Source: Immundisolibacter sp.
Lineage (GTDB): Bacteria > Pseudomonadota > Gammaproteobacteria > Immundisolibacterales > Immundisolibacteraceae
DNA: 24,540 bases
Reading direction: 5' to 3'
Assembly (NCBI RefSeq): GCF_041601295.1
Contig: NZ_JBFIII010000041.1
Location: 1 to 24,540 of the forward strand
Both the position numbers and the translations under genes were made by a program. Position 1 is the first letter of the stretch; each line of letters opens with the position of its first letter. Below are positions 8,688-14,824 of the stretch, piece after piece. A model generated the notes under the pieces. That model searched no databases. It was given only the letters and a program-made list of their open reading frames with translations, and was not told where the DNA came from.

Positions 8688-9494
8688 TTAGGCCTCCAGT
8701 GCCACCAGGGCCGGCAACTGGCACGGCAGCGCCAGTTCGAAACGGCAGCCAAGCGATGACTCGGCCAGCAGCAGCGTGCCACCGTGGCGTTCGACCACTG
8801 CGCGCGCCACGGCCAGGCCGAGTCCGGTACCACCGGGACGCCCGGACACGAACGGCTCGAAAACCCGCCCGGTCAGCTCAGCCGCAAGGCCAGGGCCGTC
8901 GTCGCAAATAGCCAGGCGCAGCTGGCCTGGCGCACCGCGCAGGCACTGCACCGAGACTTCGGTCGCGCCAGCCTCAAAGGCATTCAAGCAAAGGTTGGTC
9001 AGTGCGCCGCTCAGGCTCTCCAGGCTGCCGCGCAGCCCGAGCGGCACGTTCGCCGCCGGCAGGGATAGTCTGGCTGTCGCCGGCCGCTGTGGCTCAACCG
9101 CCGCGGCCAGCGCATCTATCAGGTCGGCAAAGGAAAAACGTTGATCGCCAGCATCAGCGCCATGCGCGAATGCCAGCATGTCCGCCACCAAACGCTCCAG
9201 CTGCCGTAACCGCTCGACCAATCGACCCGCGAAACGCGTCCGGTCGGCCGGCGCCAGGTCGGCGTCGCGCAAATGACAGGCATAAACAAGGGCCGTACTC
9301 AGCGGCGTGCGCACCTGATGCGCGAGACCCGCGCTCATTTCGCCCAGAGCCGCCAGCGGCCGCTGCTCGGCGAGTTCCTGCTGCAGCGCCGTCAGACGGC
9401 GTTCGAGCTGCCGGTAGGAAGCGCCCAGCGCTCCCGACAGGTGCTCGAAAGCTGCGCCGTCAGAGGTCGTATCGGAGCAAGGCATTGCCGGCAT
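8688..9494 (-). CDS. fleS: Flagellar sensor histidine kinase FleS/FlrB
   Basis: FleS phosphorylates FleR. The 268-aa protein has no transmembrane segment, so it should be cytosolic. A short helical N-terminal stretch leads to the phosphoacceptor H59 in GEMSAGLAHQVRTPLSTA; the AHQ-[IV]-RTPL form is characteristic of FlrB/FleS kinases. The HATPase domain has LTNLCLNAFEAGA (N box), DDGPGL (G1) and GGTGLGLAVARAVVERHGG (G2). Pseudomonas FleS (about 400 aa) and Vibrio FlrB (about 350 aa) have a PAS domain before the H-box. Here there is no room for one. An in-frame stop lies 15 codons or fewer upstream of the ATG, so a missed longer start does not explain this. The Shine-Dalgarno is weak; ATG at residue 4 is an alternative start. 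Confidence 0.92.
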   Translation of the reverse strand: MPAMPCSDTTSDGAAFEHLSGALGASYRQLERRLTALQQELAEQRPLAALGEMSAGLAHQVRTPLSTALVYACHLRDADLAPADRTRFAGRLVERLRQLERLVADMLAFAHGADAGDQRFSFADLIDALAAAVEPQRPATARLSLPAANVPLGLRGSLESLSGALTNLCLNAFEAGATEVSVQCLRGAPGQLRLAICDDGPGLAAELTGRVFEPFVSGRPGGTGLGLAVARAVVERHGGTLLLAESSLGCRFELALPCQLPALVALEA

Positions 9495-9553
9495 GGTCGG
9501 TGCGTCCAGTCACTGCGCCCCAATGCGTCGGGGCAGGTCTCGACCAACCGTAA

Positions 9554-9570
9554 TGCAATCGCCGTACCAG
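9554..9570 (-). promoter_or_regulatory. Sigma-54 promoter of the fleSR-fliE-J operon
   Basis: The minus strand reads CTGGTACG, four bases, then TTGCA. The GG at 9568-9567 and GC at 9556-9555 have exact sigma-54 spacing. Only one base (T for C) departs from TGGCACG-N4-TTGCW. Transcription would start near 9543, about 50 bases before the fleS ATG. In Pseudomonas and Vibrio, FleQ/FlrA activates fleSR/flrBC from a sigma-54 promoter, and fleQ lies immediately upstream here. Confidence 0.8.
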
Positions 9571-9593
9571 ATTTATTCTTATTTAATATTCAG

Positions 9594-9606
9594 TAAGTTA
9601 TAGATT
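9594..9606 (-). promoter_or_regulatory. Possible IHF site upstream of the fleSR promoter
   Basis: The minus strand AATCTATAACTTA matches the IHF consensus WATCAANNNNTTR at every fixed position but one. It lies in a conspicuously AT-rich stretch about 50-63 bases upstream of the predicted start, where IHF usually bends DNA between an enhancer-bound activator and sigma-54 polymerase. An AT-rich stretch can produce such matches by chance. Confidence 0.3.
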
Positions 9607-9622
9607 CTAATCGACAGTCGCG

Positions 9623-11038
9623 TCAAACATCCGACGCGAAGCCAGCCCGCTGCAAACCGTACTTGCGCATCTTCTCGACCAGGGTGGTACGGCGCATGCT
9701 GAGAAGTTCGGCGGCATGAGCCACCACATCGCCGCTTTCGTTCAGGGCTTGCTGGATATAGCTGCGCTCGAGTTCTTCGAGAAAGTCCTTGAGGTTGATG
9801 CCGGCCGACGGCAAACGCGTTGCACTCGGTTCCGCCACCTGGATCGGGGGGGGCAGGTCGGTCACGTCGTGGGTTCCATCGACGACTGCGCCCTGGCGCA
9901 GGCGCGCCGGCAGATCCGCAGCCGCGACCGGGCGGTCGCCGTGCATGATGGCCATGCGCTCGATGACATTCGCCAGTTCGCGTACGTTACCCGGCCAGGG
10001 ATAGTCGGCCAGCACCGCCAGCGCGTCGCGCCCAACACGAACCTGAATGCCTTTCTCGCGTCCGATGCGGGCCGACAGTTCGTCCACCAGGGCCGGAATG
10101 TCCTCGCGCCGCTCGCGCAGGGGCGGCAGTTCGATCGGGAATACGTTCAAGCGGTAATAAAGATCCTCGCGGAACGCGCCTTCGCGGATGCCAGTCTCCA
10201 GGTCGCGGTGGGTCGCGGCGATGATGCGCACATCGGCAGTGATGCTGCGATTGCTGCCGACCCGCTCGAACACCCGCTCCTGCAACACGCGCAGCAGCTT
10301 GACCTGCATGGGCAGGCTCATGTCGCCGATCTCGTCCAGAAACAGCGTGCCGCCCTCGGCCGCCTCGAAGCGACCCTGGCGGGCGCTGATGGCACCGGTA
10401 AAAGCGCCCTTCTCATGACCGAACAACTCGCTTTCCAGGAGCTCTGCCGGGATGGCGCCGCAGTTGACCGGCACGAACGGGTTGTTGGCGCGAGTCGATT
10501 GAAAATGAATATTGCGCGCCACCACCTCCTTGCCGGTGCCGGACTCGCCCAGGATCAGGACGTTGGAATCGGTGCGGGCGACTCGCTCGATGAGGTACTG
10601 CACCCGCTCGATGGCGTGACCACGCCCGACCAGGCGATAAACCAGGCCGGCGTTGTGTCCGGCCGCGGCGCGGCCACGCACGAAACGCGCCCGGTCAAGT
10701 GCGGTGGACAACTCGTCGAACTGCAACGGCAACGGCAGCGTCGCCACCAGCGCCCGGCCCAGTGGCGTCTGCCAATCAGCATTGACAGTCTGGCCAGGCG
10801 GCACCGCCAGCACCGCCACCAGGCGCGGCCAGCGGGCGCGACAGCTTTGCAGAAGCGCCAGCGCCTGCTGCTGATCGCCGGCCTGAAACAACACCAGGGC
10901 CAACGGACCGGGATCGGCCGGAATGCCGTCCAGGTCCGCGCTTTCCACCGGTTCGTAGCCGAGAAATCGCAGTACATCAGCGGGCGCTGGCACGAGGCCA
11001 GCGGGCGACGGCGCCAGCACCAAAGAGTCGCGAACCAT
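9623..11038 (-). CDS. fleQ: Flagellar master regulator FleQ/FlrA
   Basis: FleQ is the top activator of sigma-54 flagellar genes, and in Pseudomonas it also responds to c-di-GMP. The 471-aa protein has an unphosphorylated FleQ-type N-terminal domain (about 1-120). The AAA+ domain follows, with Walker A GESGTGK (164-170), GAFTGA (211-216) and Walker B TLFLDEIGDM (D235, E236). A C-terminal Fis-type helix-turn-helix reads VVAHAAELLSMRRTTLVEKM. Residues R175, N176 and the ExxxR pair E320/R324 match the Pseudomonas c-di-GMP pocket. The LFRSLVG motif is instead LVYRLVG (132-138). A run of eight C lies in the linker before the helix-turn-helix. GAGGAA lies eight bases before the ATG. It is separated from the PilZ-like gene by 173 bases with a possible promoter. 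Confidence 0.95.
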   Translation of the reverse strand: MVRDSLVLAPSPAGLVPAPADVLRFLGYEPVESADLDGIPADPGPLALVLFQAGDQQQALALLQSCRARWPRLVAVLAVPPGQTVNADWQTPLGRALVATLPLPLQFDELSTALDRARFVRGRAAAGHNAGLVYRLVGRGHAIERVQYLIERVARTDSNVLILGESGTGKEVVARNIHFQSTRANNPFVPVNCGAIPAELLESELFGHEKGAFTGAISARQGRFEAAEGGTLFLDEIGDMSLPMQVKLLRVLQERVFERVGSNRSITADVRIIAATHRDLETGIREGAFREDLYYRLNVFPIELPPLRERREDIPALVDELSARIGREKGIQVRVGRDALAVLADYPWPGNVRELANVIERMAIMHGDRPVAAADLPARLRQGAVVDGTHDVTDLPPPIQVAEPSATRLPSAGINLKDFLEELERSYIQQALNESGDVVAHAAELLSMRRTTLVEKMRKYGLQRAGFASDV

Positions 11039-11072
11039 GCCGGGCGTTCCTCGTTAGCCCGGGCGGACGCCG

Positions 11073-11135
11073 AAAAACCGACAGCACCACCAGAGCGAAA
11101 GCGTCAAAACGCCGACAATGGTGCAAACACCGACA
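11073..11135 (-). repeat. Three 11-base direct repeats upstream of fleQ
   Basis: On the minus strand an 11-base unit of the form TGTCGG-Y-G/T-TTT occurs three times: TGTCGGTGTTT (11125-11135), TGTCGGCGTTT (11107-11117) and TGTCGGTTTTT (11073-11083). The first eight positions vary at only two places. Start-to-start distances are 18 and 34 bases. They occupy the leader and promoter region of fleQ. The function is unknown; an operator is one possibility. Confidence 0.5.
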
Positions 11136-11146
11136 GGCAGTGTCAA
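11118..11146 (-). promoter_or_regulatory. Possible sigma-70 promoter for fleQ
   Basis: A perfect -35 box TTGACA (11146-11141) is followed, after 17 bases, by CACCAT (11123-11118). The latter matches TATAAT at only three positions. The start would be about 70-75 bases before the fleQ ATG. Transcription of fleQ by the housekeeping factor is expected from Pseudomonas. The weak -10 leaves this uncertain. Confidence 0.35.
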
Positions 11147-11211
11147 GAATCCGGCAACCGCAGCCGGTCTGTCTCAGATGCGGACGGCAGTACCGCCCGC
11201 GCAACTGCGTT

Positions 11212-11766
11212 TCAGGCCGGGTCGCTGGGTCGCTTCGCCAGGGCCACCGCGCGGCGATGACGACGGAACACAAACCGTTCCAGGCCGTCAACGACGGCCC
11301 GATCGAGTCCATAAAATTCGGCCAGTACATGGCCGTCGGGTAGCAATGTCAGCAGCGCCGGCAACTCCAGTGGCGTTGGAAGCGGCGATTGCAAGTACAG
11401 ACTAATCAAGCCTGGCCCGGCGGCCGGTGGCGTCGCCGGCTCCCAGACGATCCCGCGAGCGCCGAGGCGCAGCACTTGTGGCGATGGCAGCGCCAATTCC
11501 CGCCGTACCAGGTGACCGCACAGATCGAGCAACAAATCGAGTTTCTGGTCAAGTCGATGCAGATGCGAGATCAGTTCTGGCGGTTCATCAAGTGGCGGGG
11601 GCTGCTCTTCGAGACCGCCGACCAGACTCAGCAAGGCGCCGGCTACCCGGTTGCATTCGGCCAAGGCCAGCGCGTCCGGCAACTCAGGCAAGGCCCGCCA
11701 TACCAGCACCAGCCGATCGCTATGAACTAGCCCCCCGGCCAGGGGATCAGCAGCGTTTGTGTCCAT
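11212..11766 (-). CDS. PilZ-like flagellar cluster protein
   Basis: The 184-aa product resembles the PilZ-domain proteins found between fliS/fliT and the sigma-54 activator in flagellar clusters of Xanthomonas and relatives. Its N-terminal half is helical, including a coiled-coil-like LDQKLDLLLDLCGHLVRREL. The C-terminal half contains LRLGARGIVWEP and ends with an Arg-rich segment (FVFRRHRRAVALAKR), like the PilZ barrel and tail. The c-di-GMP motifs are degenerate: no clear RxxxR is present, and the D/N-x-S-x-x-G position reads R-L-G-A-R-G. I chose ATG 11766 because GGAGGT lies six bases upstream; the frame opens to 11841 but without a comparable site. A motility role is inferred from position. 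Family membership is likely, not certain. Confidence 0.65.
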   Translation of the reverse strand: MDTNAADPLAGGLVHSDRLVLVWRALPELPDALALAECNRVAGALLSLVGGLEEQPPPLDEPPELISHLHRLDQKLDLLLDLCGHLVRRELALPSPQVLRLGARGIVWEPATPPAAGPGLISLYLQSPLPTPLELPALLTLLPDGHVLAEFYGLDRAVVDGLERFVFRRHRRAVALAKRPSDPA

Positions 11767-11878
11767 CGCCCACCTCCAGGCTAGCGCGCCATCCCCCAGG
11801 GACATCGCGCGGCGAGCGTGCGACCGCTCAACGCCACCCATAGTACGGCCGCTGCGCGGTCAATGCGCTCAAGCGCTC

Positions 11879-12202
11879 TTACGCAACCGCCGCATTCGCC
11901 GCGTAGGCATCGTGCATGCGCGCACCACCGTGCAAATCGCGCAAGGCCGCGCCGACCTCACCGCGCGCCGCCACAGCGCGCGCGGCAAGCGCCTGGTCGG
12001 AACTGAGCATGTCGCGAATCGCCTGTACCGTGCCCGGCCGCACTCGCCAGGCCTCGTCGGCCAAGGCAATTTCAAGACAATCGTGACGCTGGCTCGCGAG
12101 CAGCGCCACTGCCTCCCAGGCCCCCTGGTCAGCCGCCACCGCCATGGCGGCGGTCATCGCGACTGCCTCACTCAGCGTGTCGCTGGTCACCACCGCATCC
12201 AT
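11879..12202 (-). CDS. fliT: FliT-like flagellar chaperone
   Basis: FliT proteins bind the cap protein FliD before export. The 107-aa product is all-helical and Ala-rich. It has the FliT-type pattern of a Trp-containing helix followed by a basic turn (GAWEAVALLASQRHDCLEIA), then a second and third helix ending in MHDAYAANA, the usual Y-containing end of this family. It follows fliS with a one-base TAATG overlap, and fliD lies two genes upstream. Sequence similarity within FliT is weak, so the name rests on size, helix pattern and place. A generic small flagellar chaperone is the main alternative. Confidence 0.62.
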   Translation of the reverse strand: MDAVVTSDTLSEAVAMTAAMAVAADQGAWEAVALLASQRHDCLEIALADEAWRVRPGTVQAIRDMLSSDQALAARAVAARGEVGAALRDLHGGARMHDAYAANAAVA

Positions 12203-12621
12203 TAACCGTTGACCGCCTGGTCCAGGGCGGCTTTGGCCGGGTCAATGGCGTGCCACGCTTCGGCCAGAGTCGCCAGCAGGCGCCCTGCCTCGTCCAGGTA
12301 GTCCACCCGGTTATCGGCGTTGGCCGCTATCAGGCGACGCAGAATGTAGTCGTACAGAGCGGCCAGCCGGTCGACCAGTTCTGGTGCCGCCTCGCGCCGA
12401 AGACTGCCGCCGAGGGTTCCTACGATGGCGATCGTTGCCGAAATGGCTTCGCCCTTGGCCGCCAGTTCGCCGCGCTGCATATGGCCCTTGGCGCGTCCAA
12501 TGCGCGCGAGTGCGCCGTCGAACAGCATGGCTGTCAGGCGGTGCGGCGTAGCCTCGGTCACGCCAGACTGCACTTGTACGCTCGCATACTGTTTCAGGGC
12601 GGCGCTGGAATGAGGGGTCAC
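12202..12621 (-). CDS. fliS: Flagellin export chaperone FliS
   Basis: FliS binds the C-terminal disordered region of flagellin in the cytoplasm, prevents early polymerisation and hands it to FlhA. The 139-aa length matches the family (136 in Escherichia coli). The protein starts with a Tyr-containing segment (ALKQYASVQVQSGVTEATPH). Typical motifs follow: PHRLTAMLFDGALARI, KGEAISATIAIVGTL and LAALYDYILRRLIAAN. The start codon is GTG with CGGAG about eight bases upstream. It lies 127 bases after fliD and overlaps fliT by one base. No strong promoter is visible in the fliD-fliS gap, so read-through from upstream is likely. Confidence 0.95.
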   Translation of the reverse strand: MTPHSSAALKQYASVQVQSGVTEATPHRLTAMLFDGALARIGRAKGHMQRGELAAKGEAISATIAIVGTLGGSLRREAAPELVDRLAALYDYILRRLIAANADNRVDYLDEAGRLLATLAEAWHAIDPAKAALDQAVNG

Positions 12622-12748
12622 TGGATGTCTCCGGTCAATTCGCTACTGGGTGACTTATGTATCGACCGATGTGGCGGCAAGTTAACAGCCGGTCGAAGAA
12701 ACTTTGGCACCACCCGGCGCCCACAGCGCCGTCGGCGGGCCGACCGAC

Positions 12749-14164
12749 CTAGCGCTTGTCGCCGCTGAATGCACCCGGTAGGTTCGCCAATTGTTGCGAC
12801 AGGAAGGAGCCGGTTGCCTGGATTTTGCTGAGCAGGCCATCGAGCGCATTGAACTGTGCCAGGTAGCGCTTTTCCAACGCCTCCAGGCGAAGGCTCAACG
12901 CACCCCGCTGATCGGTAATATCGACCAGTTGCCTACCGATGCTGTCGGTACGCGCCTTCAACACGCCGGTGCTGCCCAGATAGCCCTCGAGCACATTGGA
13001 CAGGCGCTTGATCAGGCCAGTGTCACCCCCCAGCACGCCCTCCACCGCGGTGCGGTCTTGCGCCAGCTGCGTTTTCAACGTGGCCGCGTCAAGTTTCAAC
13101 TTCCCGCTGGCGTCGATGCCGATGCCGATATCCCTGGCCAATGCAGGCGCACCGGTCTCGATTTCCGCCCGGCCAGTGAGTGCGAGGCGTAGTTGGCCGG
13201 ATACGTTGCGCAGTACCGAGTCACCCAGCAGCGGCCCGCCGCTTTTGACCGCGCTGTTGTAACCGCCCTGTTGCTTCAACACATCCACTAGGGCGTTATA
13301 GGCATCTACCACCGCTTGCAGCTTGGGCTGTACACCGCTCACGTCGCTGGTCACGGTAAGGGTTACCGGTGCCGTGGTGGTTGCCTTCAGGTTCAAGGTC
13401 ACGCCGGCCAGAACACCGCTGACGGTATTACTGGCACTGGTATAGGTGAAGCCGTCCACTTTCACAACCGAATCGGCGGCGGCCTGTTTTTCCGTGAGTC
13501 CATTGGCAAGGCCCCCGGTTTCATACTGCAAGGCAGCCAATCCACCGTCGCCGCCGGCTTGCGTCACCGTAATGGTGTTGCTGGCACCGGTAGTGCTCGA
13601 GGTCAGCACCAGATAGGTGCCCGCGGGCTCCACCCCGCCGGTGCTGGTCACCAGGGTCGCGGTGATGCCCAGCGGTGTTCCGTCCTCGGTGCGCGCCGCG
13701 TTGATGGCATCGCGGATGCCCGCCAGTGACTTGTTACTGTCATCGATGGTCAGGGTGGCTGTCTTGCCGGCAAGTGCCAGGGTCAGACTACCGGTGCCCA
13801 CTACGGTGGTCGATGCGGCGAAGGCGCCCGAAGCGAGTTTCTGCGCCGCCGCGAGGGTGGTAATTTCCACCGAATATGCACCGGCGACCGCTGTGCCGTC
13901 GGCGCTGGCCGTGAACAGCTTGTCGTCGCCTGAACTTGCCTTGTTGGTGCTCAGCAGATCGCTGGCGCCAAGCGTCGTCACCGCCGACTGCAGTTTGTCC
14001 AGCGCGCCCTTTATCAGACCGAAGCCTGACAAACGCGCCTGCAGCCCCGCCTCCTTGACTGCCAGGCGACCCTCGGTAGGCGCTCGCTCGGCATTGATCA
14101 GGCTATTGACCAGGCCGGCGACGTCGATGCCGGAACCGATTCCACCGGAAGTAAGCGTAGGCAT
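12749..14164 (-). CDS. fliD: Flagellar filament cap protein FliD (HAP2)
   Basis: FliD forms the cap at the filament tip and folds incoming flagellin into the filament. The 471-aa product has the N-terminal signature SGGIGSGIDVAGLVNSLINA, which forms the leg domain. It has a central part with a flagellin-hook IN-type motif (SLAGIRDAINAA, then GITATLVTSTGG). The C-terminal FliD domain includes VDAYNALVDVLKQQGGYN, GPLLGDSVLRNV and an end with helical LSLRLEALEKRYLAQFNALD. AGGGGG lies upstream of the ATG. The gap to flaG is 119 bases. A TGGCAC there has the wrong spacing for sigma-54, so the promoter is unresolved. Confidence 0.95.
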   Translation of the reverse strand: MPTLTSGGIGSGIDVAGLVNSLINAERAPTEGRLAVKEAGLQARLSGFGLIKGALDKLQSAVTTLGASDLLSTNKASSGDDKLFTASADGTAVAGAYSVEITTLAAAQKLASGAFAASTTVVGTGSLTLALAGKTATLTIDDSNKSLAGIRDAINAARTEDGTPLGITATLVTSTGGVEPAGTYLVLTSSTTGASNTITVTQAGGDGGLAALQYETGGLANGLTEKQAAADSVVKVDGFTYTSASNTVSGVLAGVTLNLKATTTAPVTLTVTSDVSGVQPKLQAVVDAYNALVDVLKQQGGYNSAVKSGGPLLGDSVLRNVSGQLRLALTGRAEIETGAPALARDIGIGIDASGKLKLDAATLKTQLAQDRTAVEGVLGGDTGLIKRLSNVLEGYLGSTGVLKARTDSIGRQLVDITDQRGALSLRLEALEKRYLAQFNALDGLLSKIQATGSFLSQQLANLPGAFSGDKR

Positions 14165-14283
14165 AAGCGTTCCCCCTTACTGGCCAGGGCGCTGCATGCG
14201 CAGCCGCGGCAAGGCAGGCAAAGCCAGCCGGTGCCAGCGGACCCGCTTGCCTGAGACCATGGCCCTGCCTCGAACATTCACCG

Positions 14284-14628
14284 CTAGACCGTCCCGCGCA
14301 ACAGGGCGCCTGCGTTGTCCTGCAAGTGCTCAGCCAGGTCCAGAACTTCCTGGTTGGGAATCTGCCGCACCAGCTCACCGGTGTCCTTATTCACCACGCG
14401 AACGACTGTCATTCCGCTGTCTTCGTCAATTCGAAAATGCAGTTCCCGTCGCACCGTCTGAACGTGATCTTCCAGCCGGGCGACTGCTTCGCCAATATCC
14501 CGCGACCGCCGGGGCGACTGCACCTGGTCCAACACGTCGTTAGCAGGACTGTGTTGTGAGGGGTCACGGGAATTGTGGGCGGGCGCGCTGGCCTCCACCC
14601 GGAATCGTGGGTCGAGCATGATGGTCAT
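14284..14628 (-). CDS. flaG: FlaG family protein
   Basis: FlaG proteins are small and affect filament length in several polar-flagellated bacteria; the mechanism is not settled. The 114-aa product has a variable, polar N-terminal half. The conserved C-terminal half includes LHFRIDEDSGMTVVRVVN, KDTGELVRQIPNQEVLDL and AEHLQDNAGALL; the DTGEvIRQIP-like core is diagnostic for FlaG. It lies between flagellin and fliD, as in Pseudomonas and Vibrio. GGGATGAG precedes the first ATG; an ATG three codons later is a possible alternative start. The fliC terminator stands between it and fliC, so it may depend on partial read-through. Confidence 0.93.
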   Translation of the reverse strand: MTIMLDPRFRVEASAPAHNSRDPSQHSPANDVLDQVQSPRRSRDIGEAVARLEDHVQTVRRELHFRIDEDSGMTVVRVVNKDTGELVRQIPNQEVLDLAEHLQDNAGALLRGTV

Positions 14629-14748
14629 GGGCTCATCCCTGTTGTTGGGCCAACGTCCGGCAGGTCGGGCCTGGCAAAACCGGGAGGGCTCGAGAGCCGC
14701 CGGTCACGCTCGCTGGGTCCGCACCGCGCGCTGGCTGAGGTACCGCTT

Positions 14749-14795
14749 GAACACAAGGCGAAGGCGGGCCGGGGGAAACCCCGACCCGCCTCGCC
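14749..14795 (-). terminator. Intrinsic terminator after fliC
   Basis: On the minus strand a GC-rich hairpin of about 17 bp (14795-14757) has one bulged T and one G-T pair around a TTT loop. It is followed by the T-rich TTGTGTTC. It starts 30 bases after the fliC stop. The tail is imperfect, so read-through into flaG is plausible. Many flagellin genes end this way. Confidence 0.72.
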
Positions 14796-14824
14796 GCCCA
14801 CGGGATGAATGTCCCGCAGCCTCA

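Noticed and set aside
11181..11199. Hairpin between the PilZ-like gene and fleQ as a terminator
   Set aside because: The 7-bp stem with a G-T pair is not followed by a T run on the minus strand.
9716..11260. 514-codon open frame on the plus strand opposite fleQ
   Set aside because: It lies antisense to the fully recognisable fleQ gene, has no family signature in its translation and no ribosome site. Long antisense frames are common in GC-rich coding DNA.
12677..12691. Possible sigma-54 promoter for fliS
   Set aside because: TTGC is perfect and the GG/GC spacing is right, but the -24 box reads CGGCTGT, with only three of seven bases matching. It is too weak to annotate.
14222..14236. TGGCAC upstream of fliD as a sigma-54 promoter
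   Set aside because: The GC that should form the -12 element is one base too close to the GG, and sigma-54 spacing is strict. Another GG-N10-GC nearby (TGGTCT with AAGC) matches the boxes poorly.
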